A DNA stretch of 21,798 nt from Conidiobolus incongruus B7586 (Eukaryota > Entomophthoromycota > Entomophthoromycetes > Entomophthorales > Conidiobolaceae): positions 1 through 21,798 of the forward strand of contig JNEM01011791.1 of NCBI GenBank assembly GCA_000697335.1, written 5' to 3'. Below are positions 8,727 to 19,602 of this stretch, piece by piece. Both the position numbers and the translations under genes were made by a program. The notes beneath the pieces were generated by a model. That model had not been told where the DNA came from, searched no databases, and saw only the letters and a program-made list of their open reading frames with translations. Every line of letters starts with the position of its first letter. Position 1 is the stretch's first letter.

Positions 8727-9857
8727 CTAAATCAACGTGTATTAATAAAAATGACGAAATATATACTCGTGTTGATAGATTTAGCATATTTGATGAATCT
8801 TTGGGACTGTGAGTCATAGTAGGTATTCAAGTCACATGTAATCATTGGACCGAGATATTAACTTACATTATTCTTATTTGATAAAAAATATTGATGATAG
8901 TTTGAACCTTACCTTAAAATACTTTTTCAGATTGCTGTCAAATCAGATTAAAGCTATAATTAATTTCATCAGATGATATTAGTCCAATTAGGAAGCATTA
9001 TCAAAATATTTCCTTCAATGCAATTGATTGGTCCATGGTAAACTGTGATCATCAGCTGATATTAAATTTGATTGCTTCTTGTATTTTGATTGGCCAATCA
9101 TAATCATATGAACTATTTGTTATGAGCGAATCATGTGAACGGTTTTTGTAATCATTTTTAGTTTGATAAAAAAATCATTTCATTTTTTGATAAATGTGAA
9201 TATAAATCATAGAACAATTAGTTTAGATTATAGTCTAAAATGAACTGAAATCATGGTAATGAATGCATCGAAAATTGATTTGAATTATAAAAAAGGATAA
9301 TAATTTTGACAGAGTATTGACTAAAAGTGATTATTGAAGAGAGAATAACAGTCCAATGCGACCATATCTCATCTAAACTTAACCTACAATTGTAAATGAT
9401 CACTTAAAATTATCACATCACGTACATTTGTTAGTATTCGTCATTTGAAAATTAGATATATCTATTCAAGTAAAATAGAAATTAATGCTTCTAAAATTAT
9501 TATTCTGTTTAAATTAATTTTTTGGTTGATATCTGATAGGAAAATATATTGAAAATTAATTCAAATTAAATATATAATAAAAATTATGAAAAGCTCCAAA
9601 ATTATAATAATTCAATTTAAAACAGAAAGGTAAATATATAAAATAAAAAATAATTTTGCAATAGTCAAATGAGTCATGGTTAATCATATTAGATAGATGA
9701 TATGGCTAAAATTCAAATGTGATCAATCAAGCAGTCATCATGATTGATAATAGTGCAAAATGCAATTTAATGTTATAAAAATCAAAATAAAGACGCAAGA
9801 GGATTGAATTCTATGGATGCGATTTATTAAAATGGAATCAAATAATAAAAAATAAAT
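8727..9857. other. CBF1 upstream region, no gene seen
   Basis: 1.13 kb between the CBF1-like start and the TAN1 stop. No coding frame is visible. The notable content is a cluster of CCAAT boxes at 8984-9098. The rest is unremarkable AT-rich sequence. Confidence 0.5.
8984..9100. promoter_or_regulatory. CCAAT-box cluster upstream of CBF1
   Basis: CCAAT at 8984-8988 (+), ATTGG at 9027-9031 and the perfect 14-base palindrome TGATTGGCCAATCA at 9087-9100, which holds one CCAAT on each strand. They lie 258-374 bases before the CBF1-like ATG. CCAAT is the site of the HAP/NF-Y complex. The motifs are plain; their use is inferred. Confidence 0.45.
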
Positions 9858-10999
9858 TTAATTATCATCAGACTTGTTTTCTTCCTTTGAGTCTTTGTTA
9901 TTCACTTCATCAGCAACTAGAGCAATGTTGAATTTTTTATATTTGAAAAAATCTTCAACAACACTGATACAACATATTCTTTTGAATACTTCCACAATGA
10001 TGGTTTTATCAGGTTGAGTGAGATTGACTGAGTGAGGAGGATTAGGAATTAGTTGAGCAATGTTTTTAATGACTTCATCTCTTTTGAGTTGACTGTTATT
10101 ACGTAATTTGATTTGAATAGCATACTATTTTAATATGAGTATAAAGTTGTTATTTTAGGAATTGGATAAGTTACCTTATATGGCGTTTCTGAATTTTCAG
10201 GGAATTCAGGTTCTAAAAGTTTCTTAGCCATAGCTTGAATATCGTTATAATTACCAAAACAAGTGTTAGTAGAAGGTAAAATCCTTGAAATAAAACTAAT
10301 AGAAGTTAGTTCAGTATAGTATCTTTGCAATAGTATCATATTCAGCCTACCGAGATTTTTTAATTCCAGTTTTAGCAAGATTTTCAAATAAACGTTTAAC
10401 TACTTTAACAGGATCAACAGGTGGGAGACAGCGAATATAAATCACTAATGATAATAATTAGCTATTGTGTATTAAGGTAATTGCAATGATATTACAGCAC
10501 TCAATAGTAGTATTGAGAGACATTAAAACTCTCTTTTTAGCGGGTTTCTCTTTAAGTGCTTTTAATTCTTCAGCAATACTGTCTTCAACTCCCTTTGGTT
10601 CATCTTCCTCTTCCTCTTCTTGAGAATTAAGTTCAGGGTATAATTCCTCAATAACCTATTATATTGATTAAAATACATTAATAGTATGTTATTGTTTATC
10701 AATTGTTACGCTATTTAATAAATCGTAAGCTTCTCTCACAGCTTTGGACTCTTTATTTCTATCGCACATAATTAAAAATCCAGGTGAATTAGGTTCAACA
10801 TTGAAAATATTTTTGTTAAATTTGGCTTTATCCTAAAGACAAGAATATGCTTGAATATCTATACAATATTTATTTGAATTATTTTAATTACATATAATTC
10901 ACTCAAAGTTTTAGATTTTGATTTATTAGGACGATCGGAGTTAGCATCGCTAGGTAAATTTCTCTTATTATTGGCGTTTTTATCAGCTTCAGTACTCAT
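9858..10999 (-). CDS. TAN1: TAN1/THUMPD1-like tRNA acetylation adaptor
   Basis: Six exons (10999-10892, 10832-10710, 10655-10496, 10444-10351, 10283-10175, 10124-9858), introns 50-67 nt, give 286 residues; yeast Tan1 has 289. Tan1 brings the acetyltransferase Kre33/NAT10 to tRNA-Ser and tRNA-Leu to make N4-acetylcytidine. The N-terminus is basic and polar. Family landmarks are LIMCDRNKESKAVREAYDLL (about 53-72), the acidic stretch after EELYPEL, EC followed by LIYIRCLPPVDPVKVVKRL (about 129-149), and a THUMP domain over roughly 130-260 with R-I-L-P-S-T-N-T-C-F, PYKYAIQIKLRNNSQLKRDE and VNLTQPDKTIIVEVFK. The C-terminus is acidic and lysine-rich. The gene is complete. Confidence 0.92.
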
Positions 11000-11911
11000 T
11001 ATGAATTATTGAATTATATTAGTTGATCAACACTTAACAATAAAAACCAAATTGTTTCATGTATTATTTGACTAATTCAATTTTAAAATTTTATTTATGG
11101 GTTCTAAATTTATACAAGAATATTTGGCAAACCAATACTGCAAAATTTGTTAATATTAATTTATTTTAAACCAAGTTTGATAAGTTTTATTATTTGATAA
11201 ACCTTTCCAAGCACGATGATTTGAATTGATAATCTTCAGTGGAGGAGCTAATTCTAAAAAATTAATAAATTTTAAAAAAATTCGCCAAAAACATATTGTC
11301 ATTTGTCATATAATTTGTTGTTAATAATTCAATATATTAACTTGAATATATTAAAAATAAATGGTTTCGATTTTATGAGATCAATATCATATATTTAATT
11401 ACGAGTATGAACAATTGAGAAAGGGAGTAATGAAATTTCAAACGCATTATTTTATTTAATATTATATTTTTAGAATAAAGTTTAAAAATTTGTAATTTTA
11501 TCTCATATTATTTAAATATGCGTAATAAAATTTTAATATTCTGATATTGTCAAAATGTCTCTTCCTATAAATAAAAGTAAAAATGTTAGTCATTATTAAT
11601 ATTTGTATTTAAATAGTTGCTTCGCCTAAAAATGATTTTATTCAATTATAGCTATTGTAAGGGAAAAGTAAGTTTATTAGTCAAAATAAACATCCCCTTG
11701 ATATTCAATAAAATTTTCACTATGAAATGTATTAATATTTAAAACAAATATCAATAAATTGAATTCTAAAAAGGGCAATTTTCTTATATCGAGTAGAATC
11801 GTGATTTGACAATATCAACAATATATACAATAAAATTGATATACTGATAATGGTGATAAAAATAAATGAATTATGAATTTAATAATTAAATTGATATCTA
11901 TTATGCAGAGT
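11000..11911. other. TAN1 upstream region with small gene-like scraps
   Basis: 912 bases between the TAN1 start and the CS/Sel1 stop. A plus-strand scrap at 11555-11711 is listed separately. On the minus strand about 11175-11265 is less AT-rich and reads ELAPPLKIINSNHRAWKGLS, preceded by a plausible TTTTTTAG acceptor, but no start, end or family could be found. Confidence 0.35.
11555..11711 (+). pseudogene. Short decayed gene scrap, family unknown
   Basis: From ATG at 11555 the frame reads M-S-L-P-I-N-K, meets a GTAAAA donor, a 40-nt possible intron (11577-11616, ending AATAG) and then continues I-A-S-P-K-N-D-F-I-Q-L, with one TAG and one TAA in frame, to G-K-S-K-F-I-S-Q-N-K-H-P-L-D-I-Q and a stop. 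The 38-codon frame is in phase across the putative intron. Both stops would be glutamine codons before a C-to-T change. I do not recognise the protein, and chance cannot be excluded for so short a piece. Confidence 0.25.
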
Positions 11912-12968
11912 TTAGGGGCGAGGAATGTTAGGAGGGAGTTGTAAAGAAGGATCTAATTGAATAGCACGGTGGAAAGCTTTGGTAGCCAACTCCATATTCA
12001 CATCAACACCAAGGCCCTCCATATAAGCTAGACCAACACCATACATACAAGGACCGTGACTGAATTCACTTCCATGCTTGACAAATTTGAAAGATTGTTC
12101 AAAATCTTGTTTGAGTCCATTGCCACCTTGGAGGTACAAACCACCGAGTTGGAATAATGAGCTAACATATAAATCGAGTCTGCTCTTGACTTCGCTACCA
12201 ACTTCTCCATTGAGTAGGGGGACTTTATTTTGATCCCATCCAGTAACCATCTCAGGAGAAGGAATTTGACTACCAATTTGTTCAATTGTACGACGGAAGA
12301 AGTTGCAAGCTTCGTAAAAGTTGGTTTCAGTGTGTCTTCCAAGTGATAAACTGGTGGCTAAAAAGTAACTGGCCATTGGGTTTCCGTTATCTGAAGCAAT
12401 GATGTACCATTTGAAAGCTTCTTTCATATCAGGATGCTTGGATATGGTGTTGTTGCCAAGGTGGTAAGCCTGAGCAAGGTGGAGAGTAGCCATAATACAA
12501 CCCATTTCGCTACTTTTGGTGAATAATTCCAAAGCCTTTTTGGGTTCATCTTTAATATATGTTTTGGCTAATAAATAAATAGATTTGGAATCTGGATATT
12601 CTTCAGATGGTAATCCAGATTTGACAATTAATGGCCACTGAGGTCCGACTTCAGTCTTTTCTAATTTGATAATCAATAATTGAATATCAGGAGTGTATTC
12701 CATAGGAGATGAAGCTTGGAGGTCCCATTCAGTTTCAACAGGTTTAATAGTTGAATGAAGAGTACCCTATATATTAATTAGGTTAAGTGTAAACTTTATA
12801 TTCAGTGATAAAAATTACCTTGATTAAGCTATTAGATTTGCAACGAACATGAATAGTATCTATAGTAGTTTCAACTTGGATATCATCCTTACTGAAGTTA
12901 GTGGAAACTGGAATTTGGATAGTGATTGAGTGATCTGTTTGTAAAAATTGATATCCTTTATTTGACAT
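11912..12968 (-). CDS. CS-domain protein with Sel1-like repeats
   Basis: Two exons (12968-12819 and 12766-11912) with a 52-nt phase-0 intron give 334 residues from the ATG at 12968. Residues 5-68 form a CS (p23/NudC-type) domain: YQFLQTDHSITIQIPV, DDIQVETTIDTIHVRCKSNSLIKG and TEWDL in the expected order. Residues about 95-320 contain Sel1/TPR-like repeats, for example ALELFTKSSEMGCIMATLHL, EAFKWYIIASDNGNPMASYF, LFQLGGLYLQGGNGLKQDFE and SHGPCMYGVGLAYMEGLGVD, each with the small-residue packing pattern of the family. CS domains dock to Hsp90 or clients and Sel1 repeats bind proteins, so a chaperone-adaptor role in the cytosol is a reasonable guess. No known gene name can be given with confidence. 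Confidence 0.85.
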
Positions 12969-13706
12969 TTTTATATTTATTGATGATTAAATTGTTTCTG
13001 AAATTCTAAACAAATATCTATAGTAAAATGACGATTTTCTAAATTGTGGGATTTTAGTTAATAATTGAATTCTTACAACTGTCTAGAATACGAGAATTAC
13101 TTTATATCAATATATTGATTATATATACCATTTTATCTCTATGTTATGTCCTCACATTATCTATTATGAACATTAATTTTATCACCATTGGCTCAAATTT
13201 TTATTATTTATTTGGAATTATTTAATTATATCAATTCAAGAAATATTTACTCTGATTTCCAAAATTAGATGTAATAATTTTCACTTTTATTATTGTGTTA
13301 TAAAGAGTATGTTGCTTTACAATTTTTATATTATTGATGATATTAATTTACAGTTATTCTCAGTTCTGGACAAATAGTGGGTGCATATAATATTGAATTA
13401 GTTATGTCTAATCAACACTTTTCTGGTATTCAAATAAAAAGAGTTTTATTGATAATTTGACGCTTTGATTCTAATATAATAAATATAATTTAGTTAATAT
13501 ATATAAGTCACAATGATTTGTTCAATCTATCAAAGTTGCTATTTTGAACATCTATCATTCAAAAGGCAATATAGGATACATTTTAATTGATGATAAGAAA
13601 TATTTGAGTTTTGGAATTCATATATATGAATCAATAACCCTCAGTCTAAATTATTCAAAATAAATGCTTCCATGATCCGGAAATAGAATTGTATTTGTTC
13701 TATTTA
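12969..13706. other. Upstream region of the CS/Sel1 gene, no gene seen
   Basis: 738 bases between the CS/Sel1 start and the end of the TAD2 pseudogene. AT-rich without protein-like frames or clear motifs. Confidence 0.5.
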
Positions 13707-14443
<737 letters not shown>

Positions 14444-15046
14444 ATTTATTCATTTAATTCTGGTAATTAATCCAATCCAAGAATTTACTATTATTTAATA
14501 AATTTGATCTAGTTTTTGATTTTATGGGATTATAATCATACAATTGAATTGAAACTGTAATAGGTTATTGTATATTAATATTTATGGCATATTACTCAAC
14601 TTGATTTTACATATATTAAATTTTTGAAAAATTATCTTTATTCAGAAACTAATGTGTATATTGATAGTTTTATAAAATATATATATCAAAATTCAAACTA
14701 CAAATTGATTGAATAAGTTGAAATAAGATATGAATCAAAATATAATATTAATAATTATTCTAAAACAACTCGAATTACGTTATAGTGATATGATTATTTA
14801 ATTGAAAATAAAAATCAGATGGAAAAGAATTAAAAAAATTTGATTATAAATAATTAGATATTCTATTAATATTGTGGACAAAAAAATGAAAAGAAAAAAA
14901 ATATTATTAATGTAAAATAAGATAAAATAGTAATGAGAGTAAGTGATAAATTTATGATTTTAAAATTGATGAAAATAGAAAAAAAAAGAAATGATATAAA
15001 ATTTTCAATAACTTGGATAAGTTTGATGATCGATGCTGAGTAATAA
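14444..15046. other. AT-rich intergenic region before tRNA-Gln
   Basis: About 600 bases with A runs and no protein-like frame. It would contain the former TAD2 promoter and the 5' flank of the tRNA gene. Confidence 0.5.
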
Positions 15047-15118
15047 GCTCCGCTGGTGTAATGGTTAGCACTCAGGACTTTGAATCCTGCGATCTGAGTT
15101 CGATTCTCAGGCAGAGCT
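15047..15118 (+). tRNA. tRNA-Gln(TTG)
   Basis: 72 nt including discriminator T, without intron or encoded CCA. The D arm reads GTGTAATGGTTAGCAC, the anticodon stem is CAGGA/TCCTG with loop CTTTGAA, anticodon TTG at 15080-15082, and the T arm is CTGAG-TTCGATT-CTCAG. It closely resembles eukaryotic tRNA-Gln. The acceptor stem GCTCCGC/GCAGAGC has one mismatch, C5 against A68. A T run follows at 15118-15121 as a short Pol III stop. Confidence 0.95.
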
Positions 15119-15900
15119 TTTTGATTTTATATTGATTCCAGCTTTTATTTTTCATTTTTATGCTGTATTACTACTCAAATTCCTACTATAAACTTTTAAA
15201 TTATTCTCTATTACTTTCAGATCTCCAAAATATAAACTTCGTCCTAATGTTACTAATAATATTAACTCTATGGTTTTTGTAAATTAACATACTAACATCA
15301 AAAATAGGTGATCGAAGTTATTATAATTTATTATAAGCTAAACATCAAATTCAAAGATTAATTTTGAGGTATGCGATATTGTATAAAATGGATTGATTAT
15401 TAATTTAAAGTATAAAATCGCTATTACAATATACGATAATTATAATTAGATATGTCATCGTTTGACTAGGTGAATATATAATTACATATATTCAAAAAAG
15501 TGACACATAAATAAATTTATTGAAAGTTATTATACATATATAATATACCTTATATACAATACCATATAAAACGTGAGATATTATACAGCACAACAAAATT
15601 TTCAAACATGAAAAACCAATGATGCAATTTTCTAGCACCAAATCAAATTTGTTAGAGATAAAATTAAGAAAATGATGAAATCAATTTAATTTGGGAAATG
15701 GACCAATGGGATGGGAATAAGATTTCAACATCCTGATTAAATTGGTGTCATAAAAACTTAAATATCACTTTTACTTTTAATGAATTATTTAATTTAAAAC
15801 TTTCAAGGGGGACTACTGCTTAGAATAACATTAACAGCTTGACTTTACTAACTATATATCTCACTAATTATACTTTATTGGATCCTAGTTATCCTCAATA
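15119..15900. other. Cystathionine beta-lyase upstream region
   Basis: 782 bases between tRNA-Gln and the lyase ATG. A CCAAT box lies at 15703-15707 (about 195 bases before the ATG) and a TATATAT stretch at about 15853-15860 (about 45 bases before it). No full CACGTG E-box is present; ACGTGA occurs near 15581. No gene is seen. Confidence 0.45.
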
Positions 15901-17094
15901 ATGAACCAAATTAATGCTCCTAAAAAATACCGTCAAGCAACTGAAATAGTGTTGGTGGATACCGCTGAAGATGGCATTAGGGACCCTTATAACGCGTCTT
16001 CTATGCCCATTTACCAAACCGCTACGTTCAAGCAGGATTCAATCAATGAACCAGGTCAATACGACTATACTCGTTCTGGCAATCCCACTAGAACTTATGC
16101 GGAATCCCATTTAGCCAAGATCATGAATGCACGTCGTGCCTATTTAGTCAATAGTGGAATGAGCGCACTCGATGCGATTATGCGACTGGTCAAATCTGGC
16201 CAGGAAGTCATTGCCGGAGATGATTTGTATGGGGGCACCAATCGTCTGTTGACATTTCTGAGGGAGAATAACGATATTATCACTCACCACGTTGATACTA
16301 CAGATCCCGAAACTGTTAGAGCTAAGCTAAATAAAGATAAGACTGCTCTCGTACTTTTGGAAACTCCTACTAATCCATTGATTAAGATTGCGGATATTCC
16401 CCAGATTAGTCGTATTGTTCATGAAATTTGTCCGAATGCTCTGGTTGTGGTTGATAATACTATGATGTCACCTTATTTGCAGAAGCCTTTGGAGTTAGGT
16501 GCTGATATTGTGTACCACTCTGGTACCAAGTATTTGAGCGGTCATCACGATTTGATGGCTGGCGTTATTGGAACCAAGACGGAGGAATTAGGGGATAGGA
16601 TTTATAAGGTAATCAATGCCACTGGATGTGGTTTGCCTCCCTTCGACTGCTGGCTTTTGATGAGAGGTGTTAAAACACTGGCTGTTCGCATGGATAAGCA
16701 GCAATCCAATGCAATTAAAATTGCTAACTTCTTAACGCAGTACAAGATCAAGGTGAATTATCCTGGCCTCAAAACACACCCTCAATACGAGCTGCATGCT
16801 TCTATGTCCAAGGGTCCTGGTGCTGTACTTAGTTTTGAAACTGGTGACATTGGTCTCAGTGAAAGGATTGTCGAGTGCACTCGCATCTTCGGTATTAGTG
16901 TTAGTTTCGGATGTATTAACTCTTTGATCAGCATGCCATGTCGCATGTCTCATGCCAGCATTCCTGCACACATTCGTAAAGAACGCCAGTTTCCTGAAGA
17001 TCTCGTCCGTCTTTGTATTGGTATCGAAGATCCTGACGACTTGATCGAGGATTTAGAGAGATCTTTTGAGCTTGCTGGACTTGAAAAGGTTTAA
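15901..17094 (+). CDS. STR3: Cystathionine beta-lyase (PLP enzyme)
   Basis: Intronless, 397 residues from the ATG at 15901. It belongs to the Cys/Met-metabolism PLP family and most likely splits cystathionine into homocysteine, pyruvate and ammonia in methionine synthesis. Seen in order: SMPIYQTATF (34-43), YDYTRSGNPTR (54-64) whose Y56 and R58 hold the cofactor phosphate of the partner subunit, SGMSAL (85-90), DDLYGG with Y110, VVDNT with D185, and SGTKYLSGHHDLMAGV whose K210 is the PLP lysine. R370 in LVRLCIG matches the substrate-carboxylate arginine. These places agree almost exactly with E. coli MetC numbering. The wording around K210 and GLPPFDCWLLMRGVKTL favours beta-lyase over gamma-lyase or gamma-synthase. 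No peroxisomal C-terminus is seen. Codons are richer in G/C than in neighbouring genes, as in a highly expressed gene. Confidence 0.9.
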   Translation: MNQINAPKKYRQATEIVLVDTAEDGIRDPYNASSMPIYQTATFKQDSINEPGQYDYTRSGNPTRTYAESHLAKIMNARRAYLVNSGMSALDAIMRLVKSGQEVIAGDDLYGGTNRLLTFLRENNDIITHHVDTTDPETVRAKLNKDKTALVLLETPTNPLIKIADIPQISRIVHEICPNALVVVDNTMMSPYLQKPLELGADIVYHSGTKYLSGHHDLMAGVIGTKTEELGDRIYKVINATGCGLPPFDCWLLMRGVKTLAVRMDKQQSNAIKIANFLTQYKIKVNYPGLKTHPQYELHASMSKGPGAVLSFETGDIGLSERIVECTRIFGISVSFGCINSLISMPCRMSHASIPAHIRKERQFPEDLVRLCIGIEDPDDLIEDLERSFELAGLEKV

Positions 17095-17323
17095 CCCAAT
17101 CATACCTAGACTCACATTTATTAAAATAATTTTATATTAAAATTAGATTAACCATTTTATCAGAAAAATCATATATCTATAACTAATTAAATAATAGCAT
17201 ATCTCTTGGTGAATAAATTTAAATCAATTATAAATATGCAATTGCTCCAAAAACATAGAAAATCATTTAAAAATTTTATAATATTTATTAAATTATAAAT
17301 ATTGGCTAAAAAGTGGGTTAATA

Positions 17324-19139
17324 TCATGCTTCTAAACTTAATTTAGATTTTAGCTGTTTGTTGACGATTTTGAGACGATTAAATAAATCCATACAATTAT
17401 TTAAATCTACTTCTGTCCAATCATGTATTAGATATTAATTTGATAGATAGGAAATATTAATATCATTACCTGATTGATCTTCATCTAAATTTGAAACACC
17501 ATCTAATCCTAATCTGGATTTCAGTCGATGTAAATTGGACTGTAATGTAAACTATTAAAACCAGAATTAATATAAATGATGATTAGATAATTAGTTGAAC
17601 AATTACCCATTTGCCAATATCGGGTCTAGAATCATGCGTACTTGACCCCTGACTGCATACCTGACTTAAACTCTGAAGCTCCGTGGTTATGTGGTGACTA
17701 GATTCTAATTTCTATTTCAGAAAGAACATTTAGATCAAAATAATAAGATAATAGAAAAGTTAAATTACCTCTTGTATCTCTTGATCCTTCTGAAAATCTC
17801 TCTTCAAGCGACATAATCTTCCATTGACCTCATTGTGCTGTTTTTTCAGCTCTAAGAGCTCATCCTTCAAAGTCGTGTTGGTTTTGTCCAAATACTTGAT
17901 CTTTTGCAGTAATGAATTTTGCGTATCCCACATATCACTAAAGTTAATTAAGATTCCATTCAGCGTATTTTGATAGGTTTGAAAATGGAGATTTAAGTCA
18001 ATGTTCAGATCGCGTTCAAATCTCTTAGTAGATTTGTTGAGATGTTGTGCAACAATGTCAAAGGGATTAACCTTACTTCGTGACGAGCTAGATGTCGACA
18101 TTCCAGCAAAGATATCTATGTCGTCATTGACGATAACATGCTTGGATAACTTATAGCAACGAATTTTTTTGCTTTTAGTCCGTGATGTTTTGGATGTGGA
18201 TTTTTCTTGAGCACCTGATTTCGCAACTTTAGGGAGTATTTTGATTACTGAAGGTACATCAGTTTCCTTTAATTTCTTAGTCCCTGAAGGCTTAACTTTG
18301 GATGGAATTTTAAGATTTGTACTTGTGGTCTGTGGTTTTGACTTGACTGATGTGGTTATAGAAAGCTGCTGTGTTGACTTTTCTAACCCTGAACCTCCTG
18401 TAAATTGTGGGTTAATGGGGCTATTAGTAACAGGAGGTAACGGGGATGAATTTGGTGGGGATGAACTAATATCATCTTGGGCCGTTGTGGATGACTGCAT
18501 TTTCAATGGACTGATATGATTCGAGTTTTCCAGTTGCTGAATTGACATCATGCGATTTTGAGATAATGGACTAATGAAGGATTGACCAGGAACGTTGGAC
18601 TGTAATGAAGTGTCATCAATTTGAACAATTGATGAGGTGGAGTAATTGAATCTAGAACTGGTCGAAGTCCGATACTTTGAATCATCATAACTTATATTTG
18701 GTTCGTGTTCTTGAGTATGTGGAGGGCTAGCTATGTTAGATAATGAAAGGTGAGACACATTAGAAGTAACCGAGGTTGTTGATTGTCTATAAAATTTAAG
18801 TTAAATACAATATTAGTTAGTAAATAAATGAAAAATATTTACGTGTTTTCTTTTGTCAAAGGTGAAACTTTTTTATCTTCATTTTCTTCAGTCGGTGTTG
18901 ATTTTTGTGGCTGGGAATTATCTGCAGTAGAATTTTCATTTGTTTGGGAAGAGCTCGGTACTTGTCTACCATTCATAGGGCTGACCTGTAAAGTAAAATT
19001 TCTATTTTCAATTTGATGATGCTCTCTTTTACTGTTTCTACCTCTAAAACGATCCCTCCTCCTTTCTTGTGTGTCTTTATCTTATTTCACAGTAAATAAA
19101 TTTTATTAATAAAATGATAAAACAAATACCTGAATTCAT
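17324..19139 (-). CDS. Coiled-coil protein, likely CENP-U/Ame1-type kinetochore subunit
   Basis: Six exons (19139-19130, 19080-18843, 18786-17769, 17711-17607, 17551-17470, 17412-17324), introns 49-58 nt, give 513 residues. The first exon codes only M-N-S plus one base. Residues 1-300 are Ser/Thr/Pro/Asn-rich and probably unstructured, with an Arg-rich start (ERRRDRFRGRNSKRE) and a basic patch near 285 (TSRTKSKKIRCYKLSKH). Residues 323-440 read NPFDIVAQHLNKSTKRFERD and a long coiled coil ending LKDELLELKKQHNEVNGRL. The last 70 residues hold leucine heptads (FTLQSNLHRLKSRLGLDGVS; MDLFNRLKIVNKQLKSKLSL). The order disordered tail, conserved region, coiled coil resembles Ame1/Mis17/CENP-U, which anchors the inner kinetochore. 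This name rests on general resemblance only. An alternative donor (CAGGTATGC) lies inside exon 4. Confidence 0.8.
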
Positions 19140-19602
19140 TATATAAAATAGTAATTTTAATTTAATTTGAATAAATTAATTTATATTTTATAATATATGC
19201 TTGCTATAATACTGATAATATTTTTGTTGAATGAATTAATTTTATTTTTTCCAAAATGAATCAATGAATTTATTTATTTTGGAATTGATGAAATTTATGG
19301 GATGTTAATTATTGTCATTAAAATTTATTTGTTAATGTTTTTGAAGAATAGCACATTAGTATTTGTTAAATTAAATAAAGAATTTAATCCAATAAAATAT
19401 GAAAATATATTTCTATTATTTTATGATATTATTTTTAATGGAATAATTATTATACCACGTTTTTGGAATTGATTTTTTTAAAGATTATTTCGGAAACATT
19501 TAATATATCTCAAAATGAAGTGAATCAATTAAAATACAAAATGATAGAATCATAAGCGAGTGAATATTTATCATATTCATTAATTTAGAATAATAGTATA
19601 AT
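19140..19602. other. Divergent intergenic region
   Basis: 463 bases between the starts of the CENP-U-like gene (-) and the EIPR1 pseudogene (+); probably a shared promoter originally. Strongly AT-rich, no motif of note. Confidence 0.45.

Noticed and set aside
12028-12342. Minus-strand frame of 104 residues at 12028-12342, and 79 residues at 16732-16971.
   Set aside because: Both overlap well-identified proteins (Sel1 repeats, cystathionine beta-lyase) in another frame or strand.
18241-18519. Plus-strand frames at 18241-18519 and 18828-19016.
   Set aside because: They lie antisense to the spliced coiled-coil gene, whose exons join in phase; they are shadows.
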